This document shows positions 17,239 to 25,466 of a stretch of DNA of 64,000 bases, one piece after another. A program made the position numbers and the translations under genes. Positions within the stretch are counted from its first letter, which is position 1, and the number at the start of each line of letters is the position of its first letter. The stretch covers positions 1,178,001-1,242,000 of the forward strand of contig CAVWFT010000002.1 in the NCBI GenBank assembly GCA_963754445.1, written 5' to 3'. Under the pieces are notes generated by a model. It saw nothing but the letters and a program-made list of their open reading frames with translations. It did no database searches and was not told the DNA's origin. The stretch is from Bog-473 sp963754445. GTDB taxonomy: Bacteria; Actinomycetota; Acidimicrobiia; Acidimicrobiales; RAAP-2.

Positions 17239-18923
17239 TCACCACGCTGCTGGCGACGAACCACGCGGGCACCGGCGGCACGATTGCCGTGCCGCCCATC
17301 CGCTACCTGGCGATCATGCCGCCGATCATCATGATCGGCGGGGCCGTGCTCCTGCTCGCCGTGGCCTCGCTGGTACGCAGACCGCTGCGGGTCAAGGTGG
17401 CGACGGTGGCCACGGTCATCATCTCGGGCTCCTCGCTCGGCATCGCACTGTGGCAGTGGAGCGACGTGTCCGAGCACGGACCGCACACCTACATCGCCAA
17501 TGCGGTGGTGATGGACGGTTTCAGCGTGCTGATCACCATCCTGGTGAGCATCGCCATGCTGCTGAGCGCCCTGGTGGCCGACGGCTACCTCGAACGCGAA
17601 GGCCAGCACGGCGCCGAGTTCCACGTGCTAGCCATGGTGTCGGCCTCCGGGGCGATGATCATGGGGACGGCCAACGACCTGATCGTCATCTTCCTCGGCC
17701 TCGAGATCCTCTCCATCGCCCTCTACGTCCTGACCGCCTTCAACTATCGGCGGGCGGCCTCGGGCGAGGCGGCGCTCAAGTACTTCATCCTGGGCGGTTT
17801 CTCCTCGGCCATCTTCGTCTACGGGATCGCCCTCACCTATGGCGCAACCGGATCGACCAACCTGACCCAGATCGCCGATTTCCTCTCCAAGAACGTCGTC
17901 CTCAGCAACGGGCTCCTCCTGGCCGGCCTGGCGCTCCTGATGGTCGGCTTCGCTTTCAAGGTGGCGGCGGTCCCCTTCCACATGTGGACGCCCGACGTGT
18001 ACCAGGGCGCGCCGTCGCCGGTCACCGGGTTCATGGCCGCCGTGGCCAAGGCGGGCGCGTTCGCCGCACTGTTGCGCGTCCTGTTCTCGTCCTTCGGCGT
18101 CGTGTCCTCGGACTGGAGGCCCATCGCCTACGGCCTGGCCGTGCTCTCGCTCGTCCTCGGCGCCTTCGTCGCCCTGCGCCAGCGTGACGTGAAGCGGATG
18201 CTGGCCTACTCGTCCATCAACCACGCCGGCTTCATCCTCCTCGGTGTGGTGGCCGGCACGGCCCAGGGGGCCAGTGCGTCGCTGTACTACCTGTTCGCCT
18301 ACATGCTCATGACGATCGGCAGCTTCGCCATCGTGACGGTGCTCGGCCGCGAGGGGGACGGCGATCACGATCTGTCCCGCTACCGGGGCCTGGCCGGGCG
18401 TCAACCGGTGCTGGCCCTGGCCTTCGCCGTCCTGTTGCTGGCCCAGGCGGGGGCACCCTTCACCACCGGGCTGTGGGCCAAGGTCCAGGTGGTCTTCGCG
18501 GTGATCCATTCGGGGTACGTGCCGCTCGCCGTCATCGCCATGGTGACCGCGGTGATCGCCGCCTACTTCTACCTGCGGGTGGCCGTGCTGATGTATGCCG
18601 GCGGCGGCCTGGGCGAGCCCGGGCCCGAGGCCGCAGCGGTCCCGCAGGCCGAGGAGCCGACCGGATCTCCCGCCCCGCTCGGCCTCGCGGGTCGTGCAGG
18701 CCCCGACGCCACGGCCAGCGCCGTGGCCACCTTGAACGAGCGGATCCTCCTGGCCGACGAGGAGCCCGCCGGCGAGGACGAGCTGCCCGAGCCGGCGCCG
18801 GTCCCGGCGCTGACCGGCCTGGCCATCGCCCTGTGCACCGGCACGACGCTGCTCTTCGGCTTCTGGCCTGCGCCGCTCATCAGCTTCGCCAACCACGCCA
18901 CGCTGCTCTTCTTGCCCAAGTAG
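17235..18923 (+). CDS. nuoN: NADH-quinone oxidoreductase subunit N
   Basis: 562 residues from GTG 17235. The third antiporter-like subunit; signatures IIFLGLEILSIALYVLTA and FKVAAVPFHMWTPDVYQGAPSPVTGFMA with the key Lys. It is longer than the usual 480-500 because of a polar Ala/Pro/Glu-rich loop (about residues 455-520) before the last helix. Last gene of nuoA-N. I see no clear terminator in the 120 bp that follow. Confidence 0.95.
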   Translation: MITTLLATNHAGTGGTIAVPPIRYLAIMPPIIMIGGAVLLLAVASLVRRPLRVKVATVATVIISGSSLGIALWQWSDVSEHGPHTYIANAVVMDGFSVLITILVSIAMLLSALVADGYLEREGQHGAEFHVLAMVSASGAMIMGTANDLIVIFLGLEILSIALYVLTAFNYRRAASGEAALKYFILGGFSSAIFVYGIALTYGATGSTNLTQIADFLSKNVVLSNGLLLAGLALLMVGFAFKVAAVPFHMWTPDVYQGAPSPVTGFMAAVAKAGAFAALLRVLFSSFGVVSSDWRPIAYGLAVLSLVLGAFVALRQRDVKRMLAYSSINHAGFILLGVVAGTAQGASASLYYLFAYMLMTIGSFAIVTVLGREGDGDHDLSRYRGLAGRQPVLALAFAVLLLAQAGAPFTTGLWAKVQVVFAVIHSGYVPLAVIAMVTAVIAAYFYLRVAVLMYAGGGLGEPGPEAAAVPQAEEPTGSPAPLGLAGRAGPDATASAVATLNERILLADEEPAGEDELPEPAPVPALTGLAIALCTGTTLLFGFWPAPLISFANHATLLFLPK

Positions 18924-18978
18924 ACCCAACTCCTCCGGAGACGCCCTGGTCAGCGGGCACCGTGGTCTGCGTGGCGGC

Positions 18979-18984
18979 TACGGT
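18979..18984 (+). promoter_or_regulatory. Possible -10 (TACGGT) before the Thr-rich protein gene
   Basis: TACGGT lies about 60 bases upstream of the ATG at 19045, leaving room for a normal leader with AGGAA at 19030-19034. Weak evidence on its own. Confidence 0.25.
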
Positions 18985-19044
18985 TAGATCCTCCTGGGTG
19001 GGGCAAAGGGCCGGCGGTGCCGGCGCACGAGGAACGGATTGGCG

Positions 19045-19665
19045 ATGGGCGAGCAAGGGCTGAGTAGCGCCGGCGACGAGGTGTCCGCAGCCGCGCTGAT
19101 CGAGGCCGAATTCGCCCAGCCCGAGCCCCGTGGACCCGGCGAGGCCCCGTCACGCTCACACCGGCGGGGCATGGTGGCGGGCCTGGCCGGCGTGGCCGTG
19201 CTGCTGGCGATCCTGGTGGCGGTGTCGCCGGGGGGACCCAGATCCGAACCACAGCCCAGCGAGGCGTCGACGGCGGTCCAGACCCCGACGGCGCCGGCGT
19301 CCGCCCCGACGGCGGGCGCGGCCGGGACGGCGTCGACCGGGGCCCCGAACGCAGCGACGACGCCCTCGTCCTCGTCCCCGTCCTCGCCGGACAGGGCGGG
19401 GGTGAACGGCGGCCGCAGCACCGGTTCGGCCCAGGTGGTGACGGAGCCCGAACAGATCGGCGCGGGCGCACCCGAGGCGCCGTTGCCGGTGTCGCCCGCC
19501 CAGACGGGATCGGTCACGGCGTCGCCACCACCGACGGCGCCGACCACGACGACCACCACCGGTCCGGTCGCGACGACCACGACGACCACGACGACGCAAC
19601 CGCCTCCGACGACCACCACGACCACGAGCCCGGCGTCGTGTGTCCTGTTCATCCTCTGCGGCTGA
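19045..19665 (+). CDS. Membrane-anchored Thr/Ser/Pro-rich protein of unknown function
   Basis: 206 residues. Cytoplasmic N-terminus of about 50 residues, one membrane helix (MVAGLAGVAVLLAILVAV, about 51-68), then an extracytoplasmic low-complexity region rich in Thr, Ala, Pro and Ser, with long Thr runs near the end and a short C-terminus CVLFILCG holding two Cys. No enzymatic domain is visible. Thr/Pro-rich segments of this kind are often O-mannosylated wall-spanning stalks in actinobacteria; that is inference. AGGAA (19030-19034) lies 10 bases before the ATG; an in-frame TTG at 19039 is the alternative start. Confidence 0.7.
   Translation: MGEQGLSSAGDEVSAAALIEAEFAQPEPRGPGEAPSRSHRRGMVAGLAGVAVLLAILVAVSPGGPRSEPQPSEASTAVQTPTAPASAPTAGAAGTASTGAPNAATTPSSSSPSSPDRAGVNGGRSTGSAQVVTEPEQIGAGAPEAPLPVSPAQTGSVTASPPPTAPTTTTTTGPVATTTTTTTTQPPPTTTTTTSPASCVLFILCG
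19541..19628 (+). repeat. ACC/ACG trinucleotide tract coding poly-Thr
   Basis: Imperfect ACC/ACG codon repeats inside the gene at 19045 encode two long Thr blocks split by GPVA and QPPP. Such tracts vary in length by slippage. Confidence 0.7.
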
Positions 19666-19681
19666 CCCGCCGCAGGTGCGG

Positions 19682-20119
19682 CTAGCCGAACTGCTTGGTG
19701 AAGTCCGCCGTCAGCCAGCGCTCGGGTGACATGCGAAAGATGGCGCTCTCCGAGGTGTCGTCCGAGGTGGCGGCCAGGTACATGTCGCCCAGTTCCTGGC
19801 CCAGGTACCGGTAGGCCAGCGCCCGCGTCTCCTCCACGCTCACGGTGTCCTTGATCAGGGTGATCGGACCTTCGACGCTGACGTAGCAGTACGGCACGTT
19901 CTCGGTCTGGACGCACAGCGTGAAGCGGCCCGCGGCGCGCAGGTGGCGGGCCTTGCGACTCTGACCTCCCGTCAGCACGTCCACGGTTCCCCCCGGTTCG
20001 TAGCCATACCAGACGGGCATGCTGAGCGGACCGTGGCCCGGATCGTCCACGCTCAGGACGCCGACGTGCACCCCGGCCAGAAACTCCTCGCGCTCGGCTC
20101 GCGTCATGGTCAAGGACAT
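19682..20119 (-). CDS. Pyridoxamine 5'-phosphate oxidase-like split-barrel flavin protein
   Basis: 145 residues. The fold is suggested by the sequence: an N-terminal helix (MTRAEREEFLAG), strand VGVLSVDDPGHGPLSMPVWYGYE, a GQSRKARHLRAAGRFTLCVQ segment with the basic residues that bind the FMN or F420 phosphate, then VSVEGPITL. Actinobacterial members of this size use either FMN or F420; I cannot tell which, and the substrate is unknown. The ATG at 20119 is preceded by AGGTGA, which also holds the stop codon of the 46-residue gene 7 bases upstream, so the two are co-translated. Last gene of the operon that begins at 23396. Confidence 0.8.
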   Translation of the reverse strand: MSLTMTRAEREEFLAGVHVGVLSVDDPGHGPLSMPVWYGYEPGGTVDVLTGGQSRKARHLRAAGRFTLCVQTENVPYCYVSVEGPITLIKDTVSVEETRALAYRYLGQELGDMYLAATSDDTSESAIFRMSPERWLTADFTKQFG

Positions 20120-20126
20120 CGATGCA

Positions 20127-20267
20127 TCACCTCGTGTTGTGGTGGGGCGGTCGCTCGCGGCGCTGCTGGTCTGACCAGCAGCGGTCACAGCCCTCGCAGG
20201 GGGCCCGATCGGCCCCGGGGACATGGGAGGCGGCATGGCCGCAGACCGGGCAGCGTCCGTCGCTCAC
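20127..20267 (-). CDS. 46-residue Cys-rich (zinc-ribbon-like) mini-protein
   Basis: From GTG at 20267, which overlaps the stop of the upstream MprF-like gene (GTGA), to TGA at 20127, 7 bases before the flavin-protein ATG. The sequence has CPVCGH near the N-terminus and CEGCDRCW in the middle: five Cys and several His in 46 residues, spaced like zinc-ribbon or zinc-knuckle ligands. The basic tail reads QQRRERPPHHN. Both its junctions look translationally coupled, which argues that it is made. It may be a small metal-binding partner of one of its neighbours; no function is known to me. Confidence 0.6.
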   Translation of the reverse strand: MSDGRCPVCGHAASHVPGADRAPCEGCDRCWSDQQRRERPPHHNTR

Positions 20268-23200
20268 GGCCGGGGGCCCGTCGTCTCGGCGTGGCGGGCC
20301 GCGCCGGGCGGTGCATCGCCGTGGCCCTCGTGCTCCATGGCCTCGGTGACTTCGGCGGGCACGCTTGGCCCCGACCGCTTCGTCGTCGTGAGGAGGCGCC
20401 CGATGACCGGCATCTCGGTGAGCGACTCGGCCCGCATGATCTGGACGGCGACGGGGACGAACTGCTCGGCCGAGTCGAAGACGATGTAGCGGGGGAGCCA
20501 GTGGGGCTCGTACTTGGCGTTGAAGCGCCACAACGTCTCGATCTGCAGTACGCCCGAGAGCCGGCGCAGCGCCCAGCGCTCGACCCGTTGGGTCACGCCA
20601 TCGCCCGTCTCGCCCTCGAGGATGGAGCGCATGGCGGCGAAGTTGAGGCTGAGCCCCTTCATGCCCATCTCCTTGAGGTGGGCGATCGTCGAGCACAGCG
20701 CGAAGTCGAGGAGTCCGTTGGGATGATCGCCCGGATCGCGGCGCATGAGGTCGAGCGAGTACCCGCCGATGGCCGGCGACGGGACGAACTGGCACATGGC
20801 CACCGGCTCGCCATCGGGACCCTCCACCAGCGTGAGGAGCAACCCCGTGTCGCGCGGGTCGAAGAGGCGCCCCAGCATCATGGAGAAGCCGCGCTCCTGC
20901 TCGCCCCGCCGGCTCTTGGCCATCAGCTCGGCCATGCGGGCGGCGTCGTGGGGGTCGAGGTGCGAGGGGTCCAAGAATCGGGTGGTGTAGCCGTAACGGG
21001 CCACCCGGTTCACCGCCTGGCGCAACCCCTTCATCTTCCCGCCCTCGAGCGAGAACGCGCGGGGGTCGACGACGGCCTCGTCGCCGATGTAGAGAAAGCG
21101 CATACCCGAGGCCTGATAGGTGGGCAGCCACTCCTCGCCGGCCCCCATGACGCCGAGGCCCCATCCGTTGCGGTCGACGAAACGCCGGAACGAGTCCCAC
21201 ACGTGGGCCCGCTCGGAGAAGGGTCCGATCGGATCGGGCGAGACCAGGCAGACGCCCCCGAAGACCGCATAGGCCACGAGCGAGTCCCGGTGGAAGAACC
21301 ACTGCTTGTCGTCGCGCAGCGCGAAGTAGTCGAGCGTTCCCGTCCCGTGCCGGCGCACGATGTCGCGGGCGCGCAACTCGGCGGCGCGTCGTCCCACGTT
21401 GGCCCGTCCCGAGGAGAGGCGCCGGTCGACCACCGGTCGGGTCAACAGGTAGAGGGCGACGACGATGAGGCACAGCCCCACGGCGAGCAGGGTGACGGAG
21501 GCGAAGCGGTCGATGGTGGGCGGGAAGACCACCCAGGTGATGCCGACAAGCCGTTCGGCCGAGCCGAGCAGCACCTCGGGCCACGACGGGAGCGGGTGGT
21601 GGTGCACCCGGCCCGCCACCTCGACGCCCACGAAGCCGCCCAGGGTGGCGAAGATGCCGCCCACGGCGAGGATGAAGAGGGCGGTCAGCAAGGTTGCCCG
21701 CTCGGTCTGGGCCCGGAACTGGTCGCGGCGGACGATGAGGAGGGTCAGCACGGCCGCGCAGATGATCAGGGTCACGATGTCGGCCGCGTGGACCAGGTGC
21801 AGCGCCAGGGTGGCGCTGAGGAGGGCGACGGCGACGATCCAGGACCGGCGCTGGCCGCGCAGGATGCCCCGCGACAACATGATCATGCCGATGCCGGCGA
21901 TGGCGACGAGCGCACCGGCGGCCTGGACCACGGTGACCGGGAGGTACTGGGCGATCAGGTGGAGGTGCGTCCGCAGGGGTGCGGTCACCGACGAGAGCAG
22001 GTCGGCCACACCGGCCACGAAGAGCGACACGGCGGCGATGCGCCGGATACGACGGACGTGGATGCGATCGGCAGCCACTTCTGGTGCCGGCGGCCACGAG
22101 GCCCCGCTCGGCCAGCCGGCGGCCATCTCGGCGTGGACCTCGGCCGCCCGGGATCGCCCCTTGATGACCACGTCGGCGGTGACGAGCCGTTCGCCCCAGG
22201 TGGCCATGGGGAGGTCGGCCTCGGCCAGGAGGAGCCGGACGTGGAGCTCGGCACCCGTCTCGATCTCGAGGGTCGATTCCTGGCGATGATGCAGGAAGGT
22301 CGGGGGGAGCCCGAGCCGGCCCCGGTGTTCGTGCACGACTTCGGACGTGGCGCCGGGGCAGGCGAAGAACCCGACGTCGAGATGCGTCAGCTCGGGGACC
22401 AGCGCCCCACCCACGATCATGCCGGTGGCCCCGGCCTCGACCGCCTCCCTCGTCACGTCGAGTGCATCCCGACCGTCGACGTCGAGGAGGGCATGGGCGA
22501 TCGGCCGCGTCCCCGACTCGCGGCCCGACCACGGGGCCGGGAGCCCTTCACCGCCCAGCGCCCGCCAGATGCCGCGTGAGGTGACCGCCACCACGACGGC
22601 GAGCACCAGCAGGAGGGCCACCGCGATGATCACGGTGACGACGAAGCGCGAGAACCACGAGGCGTCGTAGGCGTGCTGGAGTGCCTTCTGCTGGCGGGGG
22701 GAGCGGAACACATGGCCCAGTCCGTCGACCACGAACTCCACCCGCAAGAGCAGCGCGATGGCGGCGAGCACCAGGGGCGGTGCCCACAGGAAACGGCGCA
22801 GACGCCGGTAGAGGAGGCGGGAGGTGACGAAGCGCCGGGCCAGGTCCGGGTCGTCGAGGCGCTCGATCCCGGTGAGCCAGGGCCGGTCCTCGGTGGTGCT
22901 CTCGAGGGGTGGGTTGGCGCTCGGTCGCAGCGTGCCGGCCCGTACGAGCACGGTCCGGATGCCGGCGCCGGTCTCGCACTGCAGGTCCAGCGCGCCGCGT
23001 ACGGACACACCGGCCTGCTCGAGCCCGGCGACGAGGTCGGCATCATGGTCGGCGGCGAGCACCGCGATCACCTGGGACTCGGGGCGTCGAGCGAACGTGC
23101 GCAGGGCGTCGACGAGGACGGCATGCGCGGCGAGAACCTGTGCGGGGGCCGCCCCGGGGAGCGGTGACGTCGCCACCAGGCGGCCGCACAGGACGACGAT

Positions 23201-23396
23201 CCCGGGCCCCTGCCACTCCTCGAAGCGCCGGGCGATGTCCGCGGCACGCGGCGCGGGAGGAGTCGGTCGGCTCGGGGGGCAAGAGCAGGTCACCGATGAC
23301 CTCCACCCGGCGGCCCAGGGCCACGGCGACGACCTGGTCGCCCTGCGCTCCGGGAGAGCGGTCGAGTGCGCCTTCGGAGGCGACGGTGCTGCTCAT
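20264..23396 (-). CDS. MprF/LPG-synthase-like membrane protein fused to a degenerate metallophosphoesterase domain; frame break near 23240-23280
   Basis: About 1,043 residues if the frame break is bridged. From ATG 23396 (GGAGG 5-6 bases upstream) the first frame reads MSSTVASEGA and VVAVALGRRVEVIGDLLLPPEP; one base on, the protein continues as AADIARRFEEWQGPGIVVLCG to 20264. A run of six G (plus strand) at 23274-23279 is a likely slip site. Domain order: phosphoesterase-like region with altered metal motifs, two helices, the rest of that fold, a block of about seven helices, then a C-terminal DUF2156 domain (SPDPIGP, EGGKMKGLRQAVNR) as in lysyl-phosphatidylglycerol synthases. It would transfer an aminoacyl group to a lipid or act on lipids at the membrane. 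No lysyl-tRNA synthetase domain. Coupled downstream to the Cys-rich mini-protein. Confidence 0.8.
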
Positions 23397-23496
23397 GGCG
23401 CCTCCCATCGTGTCACTTCGGGTGGTCCGAGCGGTCTCTGGAGCCCCGAACGGAGCGGACCGGGCCACCCGTACGACCCCGTTAAGGTGGACTTTC

Positions 23497-23994
23497 GTGC
23501 CCTGGGACCTCGAAGAGCTACGGAACTGGACCTGGCGGGAAGGTGGGCGCACGAGCGGCCCGGCCGTGGTCTTCGACATCGACGGCGTCCTGTCGGACGC
23601 CGCCGGGCGCCAGCACTTCATCGAGCAGGGGCGTCGCGACTGGCACGCCTTCTTCGAGGCCTGCGGCGACGACCCCGTGATCGAGGAGATCGCCCGCCTG
23701 CTCGAGCTCCTCGATTCGTCCCTGGGCGTGATCCTGCTCACCGGCCGCCCGGCCCGGGTGCAACCCCAGACGCTGGCCTGGCTGGAGCGCTACGGACTGC
23801 GCTGGGATCTCCTGGTGATGCGGTCGCGCGGTGACTACGCGCAGGTGACCTCGTTCAAGGAGGCCGTCGTGGCCGACCTGCGCTCCCACGGGTTCGATCT
23901 CCGCCTGGCCTTCGAGGACGACCCCTCGAACCATGCGATGTACGTGGCGGCGGGAGTGCCGTGCGTCTACATCCATTCCGGTTATTACGAGTAG
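23497..23994 (+). CDS. HAD-superfamily phosphatase domain protein
   Basis: 165 residues. All four HAD motifs are visible: FDIDGVLSD (nucleophile Asp and acid/base Asp, about 26-34), LLTGRP (motif II), a Lys in SFKEAVV (motif III) and FEDDPSN (motif IV). It has no large cap, and the general look is that of polynucleotide-kinase 3'-phosphatase or small nucleotidase domains; the substrate is unknown. GTG 23497 has AAGGTGG 6 bases upstream. It is divergent from the MprF-like gene and its last 10 bases overlap the end of the convergent Lnt-like gene. Confidence 0.8.
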   Translation: MPWDLEELRNWTWREGGRTSGPAVVFDIDGVLSDAAGRQHFIEQGRRDWHAFFEACGDDPVIEEIARLLELLDSSLGVILLTGRPARVQPQTLAWLERYGLRWDLLVMRSRGDYAQVTSFKEAVVADLRSHGFDLRLAFEDDPSNHAMYVAAGVPCVYIHSGYYE

Positions 23995-25466
23995 CGCAGC
24001 TGGCGGGCCCAGCCGGCGACCAGGGCCAGCGCGGCGGCCCCCAGGACGGGGAGATCGCCCCAATGGTCGTAGGGGGTGAACCCGCCCCGGAGCGCCACCG
24101 GGGCCGAGAGGACCTGGCGTCGCCCGAGTGTGCTGCGGGCCACCACCACACCGCGCTCGGTGATCACGGCGCTGTAGCCCGTCGGGGAGGCCTGGACCAG
24201 GTCGCGCCCGGTCTGCACCGCTTGCACCACGGCGGCCGCGACCTCTTGGGTCGGGACCTGGGACGAGCTGTACGACGATGTGTTGGTGGGCACCGCTAGG
24301 AGCTCGGCGCCGGCCCGGACCGACGCATGGCTGCGGTCCGCGTAGAAGACCTCGAAGCTGACGAGGAGTCCCAGCGGACCGGCCGGGGTGCGCATGAGCC
24401 CGCTGCCGTGGCCGGGCACGGCGTCGCGCGGGACACCCGAGAGATCGGCGAAGTGGGCGAAGAAGGTGCGGTCCGGCACGTACTCGCCGAAGGGCACCCG
24501 GTGCACCTTCTCGAACGCGCCGACCACGGTGCCGTCGGGCCCAAAGGCCACGACCTCGTTGCGGAACGCGGTGGCGCCGACGGGTTCGGTCACGCCGACG
24601 AGCAGTGTGGTGCGCAGGGTGCGGGCGACGCCGCGTAGGAGGGCCGCCTCGGGCGATCCGACCAGCGGACCGCCGAGGGCGACGACGTCCTCGGGCCAGA
24701 GCACCAGGTCGTGGAGCGCGGCCGGCGCCAGCGTGCGCGTCGCCGCGAGTTGGGCGAGAAAGACCCTGGTGGCCGAGGTCTGTTCCTTGCTCACCCCCCG
24801 GGGTCCGCCACCCTGGACCAGGGCGACCCGGATGTGGCGCAGCGGGGGTCCACCGTCGGGCGACAGGGCTCCGAGGACGACCAGGACGACGAGGCCGCCC
24901 ACCACGACCACGGGACCGATGGCCCGCGGTCCGCGCCGCCCCGTCGCCCGGTGGGAGATGGCGGCCACCCCGGTGGCCACACCGACACCACCCGCGTAGA
25001 CCCCGGCCGTCATCAGCAGTGGTCCACCGAGCCGGGCCAGCTGGAGGAGCGGCCCGTCGGCCTGCCCGAGGAAGACACCACCGAGGGGGAGGCCACCGAA
25101 GGGCCAGGTGAAGCGGAGCGCCTCGGCCAGGGTGCAGCTTCCGACGAAGGCGAGGGCGCGGCCACGGTCCGGCGGCGTCAGGGCCGCCGCAGCGGCGAAG
25201 AACAGCGCCTCGACCAGCACGAGCACGAGTGCCCCGTACCAGTTGAACGAGCGGGCCCAGGCCAGCCCGATGGTGTCGCAGGCCAACCCCGTCAGCCAAC
25301 CGGACCACACCCGGGTGCGCAGCGACTGGTCGGCCAGGCGCCAGTAGAACAGGGCTGCGCCGGCGACGCCGAGTGGCCACCAACCCCAGGGAGGGAGGGA
25401 GAGCGCCAGCAGGACTCCCGCCCCGAGCGACGGGACGGCCACGCGCCCGCGTCGCCCCGAGCTCAC
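23985..25466 (-). CDS. lnt: Apolipoprotein N-acyltransferase-like membrane protein, nucleophile Cys replaced
   Basis: 493 residues from GTG 25466, which overlaps the hemY stop (GTGA). N-terminal half: about six membrane helices, starting LLALSLPPWGWWPLG, and a FTWPFGGLPLGG segment as in Lnt. C-terminal half: nitrilase fold with Glu in LVLWPEDVV and Lys in FEKVHRVPFGEYVP. At the third catalytic position, where Lnt has Cys-(Tyr/Phe)-Glu, this protein reads VSFEVFYAD, so the Cys is Ser. Lnt N-acylates lipoproteins using phospholipid; without the Cys thioester this one may be slow, altered or inactive. Last gene of the heme cluster. Confidence 0.8.
   Translation of the reverse strand: MSSGRRGRVAVPSLGAGVLLALSLPPWGWWPLGVAGAALFYWRLADQSLRTRVWSGWLTGLACDTIGLAWARSFNWYGALVLVLVEALFFAAAAALTPPDRGRALAFVGSCTLAEALRFTWPFGGLPLGGVFLGQADGPLLQLARLGGPLLMTAGVYAGGVGVATGVAAISHRATGRRGPRAIGPVVVVGGLVVLVVLGALSPDGGPPLRHIRVALVQGGGPRGVSKEQTSATRVFLAQLAATRTLAPAALHDLVLWPEDVVALGGPLVGSPEAALLRGVARTLRTTLLVGVTEPVGATAFRNEVVAFGPDGTVVGAFEKVHRVPFGEYVPDRTFFAHFADLSGVPRDAVPGHGSGLMRTPAGPLGLLVSFEVFYADRSHASVRAGAELLAVPTNTSSYSSSQVPTQEVAAAVVQAVQTGRDLVQASPTGYSAVITERGVVVARSTLGRRQVLSAPVALRGGFTPYDHWGDLPVLGAAALALVAGWARQLRYS

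Noticed and set aside
20268..22532. Upstream extension of the frame that encodes the 46-residue protein
   Set aside because: Above the GTG at 20267 the frame is an Arg/Pro/Gly-rich shadow of the MprF-like gene; only the last 46 codons have motifs.
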